In this document: piece by piece, positions 37,301 to 51,006 of the stretch
Layout: every line of letters begins with the position of its first letter
Numbering within the stretch: position 1 is the first letter of the stretch
Made by a program: the position numbers and the translations under genes
NCBI RefSeq assembly: GCF_022539315.1
Contig: NC_066313.1
Span: forward strand, 35,253,059-35,317,058
Length of the DNA: 64,000 bases
Direction: 5' to 3'
Source of the DNA: Serinus canaria
Taxonomy: Eukaryota > Chordata > Aves > Passeriformes > Fringillidae
Notes under the pieces: generated by a model
What the model was told of the DNA's origin: nothing
The model's input: only the letters and a program-made list of their open reading frames with translations
The model's database searches: none

Positions 37301-40300
37301 AGAAAGGAGATTTGAGCTTAGGTTTCCAGGAAACTGCTCTAACTTCTAGGTCACATTCCAGTTTTTGGTTTATAAAACCTGACTCTTCCCATGAAACTAC
37401 TTGCAAAGTGCAAACAAATTTGAGCAAAGTCTTCAGAGAACTAAAGTCCCTTTAATGGACAAATGGATTAATTTATGTGAAAAAGTCCAGTACTAGTCCA
37501 ACTTGGTAGAATTTATTTCATTTAACACAAGATGCCAGAGAGTTCAATGTTTAATCTAAAGCAATTCCACTCTAGAGTTACTGGTGAGAGCATTAATAAA
37601 GAGGTCAATTTTTCCTTTCCAGCTCACACCCCTGTTAGACAACACTGTGAATATTCCTTGAAGTTCTTTTCAAATAGCATAGAGTTACTCAGACATGTCT
37701 CCTTTTGGTGACTGACAATAGGGAAAACAAATATCACACAACGATTCTTAGCACTGCCTGCTTTTAATACTAGAGCCAGTAGTTTATTTGCCATTCAGGC
37801 TCCTTCTCCACCTGCAGAGCTGCAATTCTTGGACTCATAGGAATATGAAGGGACGAGACGATCAGAACAAGAAAAAATTGAGCCTGAGCTACCTTCACAT
37901 CAGGAGGGAGAAGCTGAGGTAACAGACCTGGAAGAGAATTGAAGCAGCCATCTGCAAATCTGCCCTGATCTTTCAGGGGATATTACTGATTGCCTGGAGT
38001 ACCCCAGTCAATTCTTGCTGATCATCTATGAGATTGCCACCAATACACTGCCAGGGATCACCTTAAGATTATCAAGAGTGACTACTGATGTCTTGAGGGC
38101 AAGGCATCTCCAGTTTTTCTGAATTGCTCTACATTCTTTCTCTCACACACCTCCTGTTTTAGTAGGATGAACAGGTCCCTGCAACATGCTAATCCGAATT
38201 TAGTGAATATTTGTTTCAGTTTCTGATAGATTGCAAGGAAAAGGCTATTTCTGACAAAGTTGAAGTTTGCCCTGCAATTGGCTGTTCTGGTGGACCTATC
38301 AGGTGGGGAAATCATCCCAGATTTATACAGATTTTGAGGATCTCTCTACTACAGGTCAGTCCAAAAATTCAAATAAAGACATTTTAAAAGAGTTGCTATG
38401 ATCGGCCTCCAACTGCTACGTCGGTATATTTGTTTGAAAGACATAGGACAATAGGCAGAATGATTTTAACATGATCAGCAGACTTAAAATTTGTCTATAT
38501 GCTCTTTTCTCTCAAATTAAGTGCAAAAATGTGATAAGGTTACTGTACATTATTCCATCAACATAATTCTGAATAGGAAGGATTTCACTCATTATTTGTA
38601 GATTGCTGCTCTACAATTATATCTTAATTGACTTGATCACCAACTTGAACACTTACTATTACAGTATCATTAGCCCATTTATTATTCATCTAAATCATAC
38701 AATTACAGCAATTAAATTGGTTGCCTTTTAAACACTTGGTTCGGTGATCTTTAATTAGACATCTATGAGCTGAATTACATGGAAAAGGTGCTAAATGTTA
38801 CAACTGTACTGAAGGGGGTTATTTGCCATATTATAAGGGATTGATTTAGACAAATGTCATATGTGTTAAAACATGCTGCCTCCTTGATGCTTTCTGGTTA
38901 CCTAGTCATTCTGGGACTACGTTCTAAATAGCATGATAGGAAGATTCATCTTTTTAAAAACTCATTATAGGCTACATCTAAAAGGACCATAAACATAATG
39001 AAGCAATTCAAATCCAGAGTTTAACTTACAATATAGTAAATGCTTGGTGGGTTTTTCCCGTCATTCATTTTTGCAGAAGAGAAAATTCTGGTTTACTGTT
39101 TACAGGCTAGATGTGCATCTTTAGACCCTGTCCTGTGCATCCTCTCAGCTCTTAGTTTCCATATATACTATTCTTCTGTTCTAAGTAATTAAATTTCTAG
39201 TGTGCTAAGCAAGAATTTTTGCTTTAAATACACAGAAAAAAAATCGCACAGGGTTTAGTAGGAACCTTTCTGTTTCCACAAATACACCTGCTCAGTATTT
39301 CCTCTCAGTCATAAGGCCAAATTCAAGGTACAGAGAATGAAGCAGAAAACATAATTACGCTTCCATAAAAATTCATGATTTGTTTAAATTTGTCTTAAAC
39401 TCTGACTTCAGCTATAACCCCCTAATCTCTTTTGCAGTAGAACTGCAAAACATTGAGGGAAGAATGATCAAAGATCTGTACCTTTTTTTCCTGCCATATG
39501 AAGATGAACTGAGTCACTAAGGATCTCCAGTCTGGAAAAGAGATGATCCAGAGGAGATAAATTACAGATCTATAAAAATCTGATAAGGAAAAAGAGGATG
39601 AATAAAAATTCATTATTGATTTTGCATGCTAATACAAGAGGAATAGTAAGAGCTATTAGTCAAAATTAGTTGAAACAAGATGCAAAACCAAATAACCAAG
39701 CAAGGCAGAAGTCAGAATGCATCACAGACTCCCTACTTTGTCCAAACAGATTTCTTCAAGGAGGACAGGGACATAAGGCATTCAAAACATATTACAGTGT
39801 TTCTTAGCAAAAATGTTTGATTTTGTTTACTTGTTGGGATTTTGTTTTTGTTTTGGTTTTGGGTTTTTTTGGTTTAGATTGTGTGTGAAAACAGATTTTG
39901 TGGAAAAAAATCTTTTAAAATTTGTCCACTAAAAACATTTAGCTTTCTGCACTGCAAAATAGCAGGTCCCTCCTCCAACTGCTTCTCCAATTTCTTCCAA
40001 AGCATTTTTTTGCATTCATTGGCAAGGGGTGCCATATGTCTGATGCCCTTTCATGAATAACCATTTCCTCTGGCTTGTTTTCCTCCTTGTTCAACTAACC
40101 AGTCAGAAGAAGGACTCAGACAAAACTCTTTCTGCTGAAAGTTTATCCAGTACAGCAAAAAATTATTAAGCATATACCCATTCCCTAATCCAAATCTATG
40201 TTTGGGGATATTTTGCTGCAAGTTTAGCATTTCCTAAGTTCTGAAATGCTGAATAACATGATAGTCAAGAGATATATGGTTAACCACAAGCTAAGATACA

Positions 40301-42200
40301 GGTTTGGTTTTTTTGATTTCCATATTGTGTTGAACAGTCTACATAATCTACTGTTTCACCTCTCCTTACATGGAGTAGGGATAATATTTCACTATTTCCC
40401 ATGGATATGAGAACAAAAATCGTTAATGAATAAGAAGTCTCCAGGTCTTATGCTGATGATCACACAAATGCTTAACAGGATAATACAGTATTTTGGCTGT
40501 GCTCTCTTAATGGAGCCATTAACAATTCAAAATAGTCAATGATTAACTTTAAGAAATTTTATTAGAAGTAATGGCAGTAAATTTCAGAAAATCTTTGATA
40601 ACATTCTCAAACTGCGAAATGAAGAGTATCAAATCATTAACGGGGAGTTAATTAGAAGTGCTGCAATAATACAGGGAACATGATAGGTGAGATCATTATG
40701 TGGAATCTAGTGATTTAAAGGTTCTCAAAATCAGGTTCATTTTTCTTCATTTGAATGATAAAAGGAAAAATCCTGCCTCATTAAATTTCTTAACTAAGTC
40801 TTATCCAGTAGTACAACAAAAACTGGTAGATCACAACAGTGATATCTAAGACTAGGAACATTTCCAAGAACCTCAGGGTAATTCAAGCTGTATCTCAACT
40901 AATGACACAGTTCCACCTCTTTTTTCCCCAACACCTCGTAACCATCTGCTACGACTTGGAATGGTATTTGCTGCTGATGTCCCTACTATATCATTTCAGA
41001 AAAGTCTTTCTCAGATTATCTTTCAAAACAATTTTCCATATTTTGCTTTTTCCCGTTGTACTTATAATTTCTTTTTTATATGACTGGTCAAAGCAAGTGT
41101 CAAAATTCCGTTTATCTATTTGAATTTTGCACTTCAGCCTTTCCACCATGACTTACAGGTTATGTTACAGATGAAAAGAGCCTATGAACCAAACCCTGGA
41201 CTCAAGGGCAAGCGGTACTAATTATCTTCCATTTACTTTTGTTAACCCTCTTTATAGATGGGTTTTTTTGCAGATGGCAAGTAAAGATCTCTTACTGACT
41301 CTTCTCCATGTAACAGTGAAAGAGATATATAGTCTTCTTAAACTTGTTCCTGTTTATTTTTAAATGGTTTTTATCAGGAAAAAAAAAAGATTGAAGACTT
41401 TTTATGGGCACATTCACTGCAATAGGAGTGCTGACACAAAGTTAGTGAAGTGTATGCAAGACAAGGTTTATAAAATCTACCTAGAATGAAGAAGATTGTT
41501 GTAATAGCTTTTTTATGAGTTAACTGTGTATTTATAAAAGCATTGCTTAATTATTAAAAAGAAGTTAATAAAATCATATGGCAGGAATATTTTAATTCCT
41601 TCAACATGGTTTCATGCACATTGAAACTTCCAACTTTTTTTTCCTTTCCCTCACAGAAATTTTGGCGAAATTCAAATGTAAATGTGATTTTACTCAGGTA
41701 GCCCACTGTCATTCGGACAGTAATTTGAAGAAGAGCACTTCAACATAATTAAAAAAAAAAGATTGAAAGTTTTGAATGCATCAGCTTTCCTCTATCCTTA
41801 TATTTAGATATTTTTTCCAGTTGTAAGATGTTTCTTCAGGCAACATGTCACATAAACTCTTCAGCATCTGTAGATTAAATCAAGAAAATACTAAAATATC
41901 AACAGGCTATGTGCCCATAAAAATTTTTTTCAGAACCCATAGTTTTAACTACCTGCCTCTGAACTGCCTTCCTGATGTTTCAACAAGAGCATAAATCTCA
42001 CCTTCTGGCCTAGGTAGATATTGAAATTACCCTGCAGAAGTGTCTTTCTCTCTCTCCCAAGCTCCCTTCTAAGATATGGGTGGTTCCATCCTAGTTTTAG
42101 GCATCTTTTTAACATATCTCTTGTCACCTGGAAGAAAAAGAAACCTAGAAACATTTATTTACCTGGAATATCTCAATAGATGACTTGCTGAGCCATTTGC
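34323..42200. other. Unique AT-rich sequence; candidate conserved stretches
   Basis: No exon, RNA gene or repeat family recognised. Complex, homeodomain-core-rich stretches lie at about 38560-38800 and 40500-40690. A T/G-rich low-complexity tract is at 39838-39880. Confidence 0.4.
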
Positions 42201-45200
42201 TTATATTTTCTTGTTTTTCTCTAAATCTCAGCTGCAGTTATATCCATGTAAAGGTATAAAATTCCTTAACAGTTTCTCTATGCAGCAAGATTTTCTGTGA
42301 ATTGAGATAATTGTAACATTTCATCTTTCAGTCACCAACATAAGGATTAGTAGGGATGAACTGATAAGAGCACTGGTGGGCTCCTATTTGAAACAAAAAT
42401 GAGCATGTGAGCTTATTTTCAGCACACAGCATTTTGACAGTGATCTTGCCATCATTCTGAGCTGCTTCATATTCTATCTAGGACCAACAGCTGTGTTTAT
42501 TCATTTGCCTTCAGCTGTTCAGAGGTCACAGTGACACGACAGTATTTCCATCTTTAAATATTGATGCAGAGTTAAGCTACAAAATAAAGGTCTCAAGTCC
42601 CTGCTTCCTTCAGAAGGCACAAACTTTTGGGAAGGTCTGGAGATGAAGGATAACTTTGAGGCTATCATTAAAGGGTATGGCCTGAAAAAGCACAAACTGA
42701 AGCCAAGTAATGAGCAGAATCCAAAATCTTCTCCCAAGAAACTAAGAATGTGGTGTGCAGTATTCCAGTGGTGTTCCTGCCACCTGTCCACAGTATGAAC
42801 CAGCAGGGACAACTTCTTCATGTGATGTGGTGTCCCTCATCAAAGGATAATCAGGCTGTCAGTGCTAATACAGAAGCAAAGACCTCCAAAATCTGCCCAA
42901 GACAATGCTCATTCGGTGTGCAAACATATGGATGGATAAAGCAGGATTCCTTAATATATTTAACATTACTTAATTACTGTCCCCCCATGCCTGTTTAAAA
43001 GCAGTCTTCAGTCTCCCACAGGGGTTTCAGTTAATACTTTATTTCTGGTCTCATTATCTAATCATGTGTATTTTTTATTTCCTACTATGATTCATGGAAG
43101 TATTCATGCTTCAGTTGCTGCATTTCATGTTTAGTGAATAAAAGCTAGTGTCCTTTAAGTGACCTCATGTCCTCTCTACCCTGCCTCTAAGTGATAAAAA
43201 CAGCCACCACTCTGCTGGACTTGCAGAACAACTGGATGAGACATTTGCTTCTAGGAGGCTACTTTTCTTTCACTGACTTTCCCACCCTCCTTCATTTTAC
43301 AGTTTCCACTTTCATACTGGCAGAATAAGACTGGGCTGCTCTCTTGCCTCATTCAGAAAAGTATTTACCCATTTCCAGGAGTGCACAGACATATGACTTC
43401 ACTGGTGGATAACACAAATGCACTACTTGAAGTTTCCCCTCTCCTTACTTGCAATTCTATTTTCTGTACTTCCTGAACCCTAAAAGTGATGAAATGGCTT
43501 TTAGGGTTATAATGGTTCAAAATGAGGCAAAATGGAACCACTAAGCTACCCATTCCAAACTACTTTCCCCAAGGAATGCCCAAAGTCCTGTCCTCCAACT
43601 GATTGCAACACAGAACATGGCAGTGCAGGACACCTGCTAGACAGATTGATGCACCTTGACTCCTTCCATGCAGGCACATAATTTGAAAAATGACTGGCTG
43701 AAGGGTTTCGCACCCCTGTGTGGAGGAAGTCACAGTGCTATTTTTAGGCTGACTGGCAACCTCTGCCCCTTCAACAGCAAAAAAATCCTCTAACTTATTG
43801 TGCTGTGTAGTGGTATGTAAAAATGGACAATGGACAAGACTAGCATTTTTATTTTCCTCTGAGGACACCTGAACTAGATATCACTCAATATCTTTGAGTG
43901 ATTAACAAAGTAGAGGCAAAAATCAAAAGGAAAAATATATTGAAAACACTTCACTTTTTGAAATTTGAAAATGGAGTGGGAAAGAAAAGAGCATTAGAGT
44001 TTAAGTCCGTCTTAAGAACCTGTAGACATGGTCTTTGTTACCAATAGCCACCAATAATCATAGCCACCAATTTGACTAAGAGCAAAGATGGATCTTGAAG
44101 TGGTGCCAGTGATCAAATAAAAATATAATTTGGAGGAATTTTCAATATTATGAAAAATATTTAATCAGAGTACCTATTCCTCTAGTCCCCTTCCCTCTTC
44201 ACCCCAGAGCTTTGAGAAACAATAGTTCCAACAGTCTCAGAGATACTTCCTACACAATCCACCAGCTGTGGGAGCATTGTTTCTTACCACATGGCATTAG
44301 GTACAGAAGCTTCTGCACTTTCATTTCTGAATTTCTTTACCAGTGAAAAGCAATGTTTTCTCCTAAGGTTTTACAATCCCCATGGTTCCTCAACAGTGGC
44401 TAGGAAAAGACTAAACAAAAACAAGGTAGATGAATAAATACAAATTCATAGAGTAGCTAAAAAGTGATATTAAAGAATAATTACAATAAAATTCAAGGAT
44501 GACCTGAGATATCTTCTTCCAGAGTCTTTCCGGAGTCTTTCCATTTTCCAATATCTTCCACATTGCATCACAGAAAAATCTCCCAACAACCCAATAGGAG
44601 GGAAAAAAAACAACCACTGCTACCCTACTTACCTGCCAGGTAATCCATATAACAAAAGTCCCCACATCCTTTGAGGAAAATTAGTGCAAAGTAATATCCT
44701 TCTTTATTGTCCCAGTAGACAGGCCCTTTAGAATAAAGCCTAGGACTTGGTTCTTAAACCTCTTTGTTAGGTTGATTTTGTTTGCAAGTTTCTCACAGAA
44801 GTTATCTTTTGCGAGCCAAGACAGTCTGTAAGCACAAAATAGAAATGGCCATAAGCCCACCTGCCAAGGTAGCAATTTTTGGAAGTTCTGGTTGACAAAG
44901 GTTTCAGAGTGTGTTAGAGATTACTCAAAAAGCTTTTGGCTGTTTAGTTACAATCACAGCTCTCTGCTGTCTACTTTTTCAATAGCAGGCTGATCAATGG
45001 GGTTTTGTTTACTCACATATCTGAAAATATCTGAGAGGAGAGACCATCATCTGTATGGTAAGAAAAAGCTATGAACAGTTTACTGTGCCTGATCACCTGT
45101 GGAACTTCATGCCCTCATTTCATTCTCTAACTCTCCATTTCCCCTCTAACATTTTATTTCAGCTCTCATTCTGGAGAGTTCTTTGTGATGGACTGACAGT

Positions 45201-48200
45201 GTGACCAAATAATGCCTAGTAAAACAAATTTCCTGTCTTGTGGACATCCCAGTAGACTATTTGAATATACCAAGCAATAACTATGGCATTTGTTTTTAAC
45301 AATGGAAATTCTACTCCTACTTCCCATATTTCCCATGATAAAGGTTGTATGCTTGTAATTGCTTCACTGATTTTTCACTCAAAACCTGAAGAAGAATATC
45401 TAGACTCCTATCTTACATACGTGGTTTTGAAAAATTATCCTAATTCCATTAATTCAGATTCATTGCCAAATTTTTAAGCACAGTACTAGAATTGCTTTCA
45501 TTCTTCATTCAATGTACTCTTGGAAAAAACTGTTTGTGCACTTAAATGCTATTGCATAATTTGTTAGAGGAGTTTTACAGGTCCTTTTGAAAGTGTAACC
45601 TTTAATTGTGCTGTGCTTTGGAGAAAAATGTCAAGTTTTATTATTCATTTTTTAGTTAGCATAAAGTGCAATACACTGACAAGGAAAGATAGGCTGCACA
45701 AAAAAAGTTAAATTTCTGAGTAAAACATGGGGACCTTTGCCTAAATGAAGGGGCTGTCAAACTTTAAAGAACAACAACAACAACTCATCCACTGAGAGAA
45801 AGTCACAGACCGTCTCATGCAATATTGCAGTGAACATTAAATCACATATGCCAGAGGTGCAGATGGGTTTTCTTTAACTTTAACCTGTCTCTACCAAAAT
45901 AACCTTTCTAGCACTTTCATTTTACAGAGATGGGTTAATAGTTGCCTACTTGATTGCTCATGCTAAATGCTAAATAAAATCACCACCGGAGATACAGAGT
46001 GAGGGATGGATATTGGAACATTGTTCCTTACAGACACAGTGTATTCATAAATGGCAAAAATAACTGGCATTGAAGATCGTTATTACTAGTTTGGGCAAAA
46101 TAGATGGTACTTTTAGGCTTTTGAAACTCTTAAAAGTAACTGCAGGAGGAATTCAATAAAGGGCAGTTGATGAGACATATGCCTGACATAGAAAAGCTCC
46201 CTCAAGCCAGAGGGAATCTATGGAAGTATAATGCCCTGAAGCATAAAGCCATATTCCTTCTACAATTTTATTAGAGCAGATTCTTATGCCAAAATACACA
46301 CAGTACAGAGATAAAGTAAAAAACAAAATATGTTCTAATATATCACTTTATTACCCTGCAGGGGTGTTTGCTGAGAGCTGCTGTTGCTCTTCTCTGTAAT
46401 CTTGTTGGCCACAGCATGCCTTCAACACATTGAAAAGACATAGAAATTATATGTCAGGATTGAAACCCTCACTTCTATCAGTTTGTGCAATGTGCATTTT
46501 GAGAGAGATAACTTCTGTCTAGAAATATTCCTGAATGCTTGTGTGCTACAATGAAAGGCAAGCAAGAATCCCCAGCAACTCTTATCCCTCCTTCTGTGGA
46601 GGGCTCTGTGGCACAAATACAGGGAGACTGAACAGCAACCCATGTGCACATATCCATATGGCCATATAATAAATGCTCATTTATTCCAAAGTGTCTGATA
46701 TAGTATTCACTGCATATTTTTGGTTGGCCCTGAGAGCCTAAAAACATGGTACAGGCACAAATCTTGGTCTGTCATTAATTCACACCATGGAGACAATAAA
46801 ATGGATACTGCAGAAACTCTCTAAATATGCTGAGGAAAAAAAAATGTTTAGTCATAGAGCACAGCATATCAAACCAAGGTGCATGGCTGTGACCTCAATT
46901 TTTTTATGCTTGGTTCCACTCCAGCATGAGTTTTCTCCAGGGCACTGGGCTGGATTTGTGTGTAGTTGCTAAAAGCTGTTACATGCAGGCTATTGTTTCA
47001 GTACTTCTTCCCATGGGTTGTTCTGTACATGCAGTGATTATTTTACCCTTGCTGTAGCTTAAACACTTTGTTAGGATAATTCTTCAAGCCTATGAAGGGT
47101 ATCAGCCAGGACATCAGAATTTCTCTATATGTGTCTGCAGGCATAATTATATTTTGATCACAACATAGATAAAGAAAAAGTATCTTATTCATACTTTTTT
47201 TTTTCTTTTGTAGGTTTTTTCTTTCCTTTTTTATTTTCTGGGGCTTTTTTCAGAGTGTGGGTCAGAAGGAACCCTGGCTTTTTTTTTCTCACTGTTTCCA
47301 TGCTATTTTCTTAAGAGAATTATTTTACGGGGATTTTGGGAAGTTAGAAACTTATTTTGCACAGAGAACTCATCACAATTCTTTCATCCTGTCTCCAGCA
47401 TTTGTCTTTCTGTCCATCTCTTTGACTTTAGGGAGGTACCACAGCCTTACAGATTGCATCACAGAAATTCAATAATAACACCAATTATACTAATACTACT
47501 AATACTAGTTCCTATTCTGACAGTCTGAATTTTTTATAGGAAGAGTCAGTGTAATCATCCAGAAACATTGAATTCAAAGTGATTCAGATATGAACAACTT
47601 TTAGGGGATTCAAGCAAGATTTCCAATAAACTATAGCTGAAGTCATGGCAAAAATGATCTGGTTGCAAAAGACCAAAACATAAAAGCTGGGACCTACATG
47701 CAGACCTGAAGAACAGCAGTTAAGCTTACCTTTCAGGTGCATTTAGATTTGAGACAGCTATTGGACACAGGGTCAGGATATCCTAAATTACAAAAGAAAA
47801 AGGAAAAAAAAACCTCAGCAGAACTAGACATTTCATCTTGGCTATGTCTAATCTGCTGTTAAAATGCTTTGCTGCTACGTGAGAACACACAAGTTCTCAT
47901 TGAAAACAACTGATTTTTGAAGAAACACATTTTGTGAAGCTGCTACAGTGAATTCCTCCAGAACCCTTGATTTGTCCTTTCTGCCTTTGTGTCACTTGGC
48001 TCAACTGGTTCTGACATTATTGGTTATGAAAATAATCAAACATAATATTTCTTTAATGGTAATGCCAGGAACAGCCATACAGTAGACATGTAAATGCAGG
48101 TAATCTTGTCATTCTCTTTTCTTTAAATTTCTAAGAAAAGTTTGAAAACATACCCTGAACATATTTTGTTAACTCAGAGGAGAAAGAAACTAGGAAAAAA

Positions 48201-49599
48201 TTAAATGTTTTAACACACCTGAATAAAAAACCAAAACAGTTTTGCATTGCAATTTCTATAGCATTCTCAAAACTGGGGTGTGCAAGAGGGAAGATAACTG
48301 AGGGTTTTTAAATGGCTAGGAATACTGCAGCTGGAAAAGGGGGTTGAAATCACCTAATGAATTCATAGTGAGTTTGGCACAAGGCAAATGGGGGACAAAC
48401 TAGTCAGTAATACATTCAGGTTGAGAACTTGAAGATATATTCTGCTCAGAAAAAGAGTGAAGCACTGGAACTTTCTTGTCAGAGTATTAGAAGCTAGAAA
48501 TCAACACTCTTTCAAGGTAGGGTGCAATTAGCTTGTAAATGAAATTCTGCAGCGTGGCTGCCTGGGATAACAGCAAGCTGGCTCATGTACAGACCTTTTC
48601 AGTCTTCTGCCTCTGACCTCATTCTGGCTCCTACCATTCCAGGATTACATAATCTTTTTTGGCTACGTGGGGCTCATCACAAAAAGTTTTAGGGTTTTAT
48701 TAAAAATGTAGAGTGGAATTTGTACATAGAAAATAGGAATTGTTGTATGTTTCTGCATCTATTCACAGATGCTTGTGTGTGGGCAGACTAGATTAGTATA
48801 CTGCAACTTTTATAGCATTTATCTTACCAAATTTCTTCATTTTTAAACAGTGTTTATATTTACATTTATATATATTTATTCCTGAATTTTTCAGTTGGTT
48901 CACAGGCAGAGGGAAGAAGAGTAAATATTTAGTATACGTTGACATTTTTATCAGTTGTCTGTAAAGGACAGGAAAATTTCTTCTTATTCCACTAGCAGAG
49001 AATTTTGGTTTCATAGTTACAACAAGAAGCTGTGAGCATTAGCTTTGAATAAGGACATGGCTTGAGTCTGACTTTGTGTGCAAAAGTTGCTGTAGATGCA
49101 GACCACATTTAGCTAGATCTGGCTGCTCTGAATATCCTCTGGCTGAGAATTTTGTGTAAAAAAAGTCAGACATGGGGAGTATTGATCACGTCTAAATTTA
49201 AGCATCTACAAAAGAAACTGGTACAAGACTCCTGCATTCAATAGGGATAAACCTTGCATTATGCAGCAGAGCAAGGAATTTCTCTGCATCCATTATTATT
49301 ATTTAGAGATAGGTTAGATGCACTCTTTCAGATGTGCAAAAGACATCTACTTCACAGTCCTTGAAGTAGGACTATACAAATGGTTAAAGTCAGTAATTTA
49401 AACACTAACCAGGTAAAGGAGGTTGAGGGGGGCATTTCTTTTTCTATAGTTCTTTTTTCATTTGCCCTTAACAGAGGGAGTACTTCTCTACTGGAGAGAA
49501 GTACATTCAGATCCTACAGTCCATCCTGATTAATGTTGCTTTTTCTCCAAATAAGTGTAAAATAGACAAAAGGATCTAAAAGAGGTAGGGGGTAGAAGG
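42201..49599. other. Unique AT-rich sequence
   Basis: No gene or repeat family recognised in this long stretch. Minor simple tracts include (CAA)n near 45768-45783 and degenerate TAATACTA units near 47484-47510. All open frames are short and without recognisable domains. Confidence 0.45.
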
Positions 49600-50359
49600 A
49601 ATGCATTGCTGTCCCATGCTCTCTCCTGAAGGGAAACTTATGAATCGTGTTCAGAACAAAATCACTCTGTCCAAGCAAGCTCCACCACATGACAATATTT
49701 TTCACGTACAGAACACCAGTCCCAGAGCCCCATCAAATCTCCATTTTCTCAAAATACCCAGGTCCCAGGCTTTCTGGCTTAGAGCTTGCCACGCTTCCCG
49801 AATCCAACACAGAGCCCCCTATCCTCATTTTTCCCAAGATCCCCATCAACAACTCCAACACTTCGCATCTAACCCCCAGACTTGTCCAACTCTAATACCC
49901 CCCCACAGCTCTCTGCTCCCTCAACCTTGACCTAAATCCCCTCCTGTACTGAACTCCTGCCCTCTCCCTCCCAGCTCTGCTCCCCCCCAGCCTTGCTCAC
50001 ACCTGGGGCTCTGGGGACCCGAGCCAAGTGCAGCAGCTGCCAGCCCTTCAGATCCAGATCTCCTCCTTCTTCTCCCACCGCCTGCCTCCACTCACTGCTG
50101 TCCTGCCGTTCCCTGCTGCAGCCTGCCAAGTTCTTTGCAGGGTCTTTGCTGGAAATTCCCAAAACCCAGGCACGAGCTGCACTTGTTCAAAAACCTGCTT
50201 AGATGGTGCTCCAAGGACAGAAAAGCAAGACATATCAGGGAAACCCAGGCAGCTGATAGCTCTGCCCCTGCAGGGAGGCAGCTCCGTTTAGTGGCAATAA
50301 GGACTCTTGTTTCAATAATAGAACACAGCACTGAGATTTAATTAGCACTTATAGCAACA
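49600..50359 (+). mobile_element. C/T-rich block, possible decayed LTR
   Basis: This block differs sharply from its AT-rich surroundings. The plus strand is strongly pyrimidine-rich over 49680-50130, with many CCC and CTCC runs, and several overlapping frames stay open as a consequence. It ends with GTGGCAATAAGG (a degenerate polyadenylation-like signal, about 50291-50302) and then ATAGCAACA at about 50351-50359, which could be a U5 and CA terminus on the plus strand. I found no matching TG start or target duplication. Alternatives are an unrelated C-rich satellite-like expansion or a regulatory island. The orientation is tentative. Confidence 0.28.
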
Positions 50360-50907
50360 TATGTCAGATAGCAATAGCTTTCAGTAGGCACTTGTGAGAA
50401 TTGTCAGGACTGCAGACTTGGTGCCAGGGCAATTCTCTGCTCCTGCTTGCAGTGATCTAAGTCCCATGTAACTTTCATTGTTGATCTTATTTTTCACTGA
50501 GAAAAAGAGAGAAACATCTGGGATGACTGTTTATCTATTCAAACCATACTGTCTGTCAGTTTGTTATCTCTTCCTGTTTTAGGTGACACCTTCTAGCTTT
50601 CCACCCCAGTCTTGGCTGTTCAATGATGAGTAAACAGTAATACTGATGCTAATAAATTACAGCTCCTGAATGAAGATTTTATGGTTGTCAGTATCAAACT
50701 GTTTCCTGCCTTGCAGCAGAATATGGCATCACATCACTTTTTCATTTGCTCAGATGTATTCACTATCAGAAAATGTAATTAAATTGAAATATGCCATCTG
50801 TGAAATTCCAGATTGGTTTTAAACACCAGTAACATGGATGATGGGAAGCTTATCTGTGCTGTACCATTGATAAGAAAACACTGGGCAAACAAATTAGGTG
50901 TGATATT
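50360..50907. other. Unique sequence, nothing recognised
   Basis: AT-rich sequence between the C/T-rich block and a CR1 fragment. Confidence 0.4.
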
Positions 50908-51006
50908 CATTGAATCCTAGAAAGGTTTAGGTTGGAAGGGACCTTAAAGATCATCTAGTTCCAACCCAAGTGCCACAGGCCAAGGACATATCTTCCACTA
51001 GAAGGC
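50908..51006 (-). mobile_element. Short CR1 3' end, antisense
   Basis: The stretch TTGAATCCTAG...GGTTGGAAGGGACCTTAAAG...TCATCTAGTTCCAACCC...TCTTCCACTAGAAG is the reverse complement of the last ~100 bases of CR1. It is only the 3' end, so strongly 5'-truncated, which is typical of CR1. It is better preserved than the copy at 25.8 kb. Confidence 0.93.

Noticed and set aside
45768..47510. Short (CAA)n and TAATACTA tracts considered as CRISPR-like or satellite arrays
   Set aside because: Units are few, short and without spacers; ordinary low-complexity DNA in a vertebrate genome.
49600..50341. Cluster of overlapping frames on both strands
   Set aside because: Several frames open at once in a C/T-rich block is an effect of low AT content, not coding.
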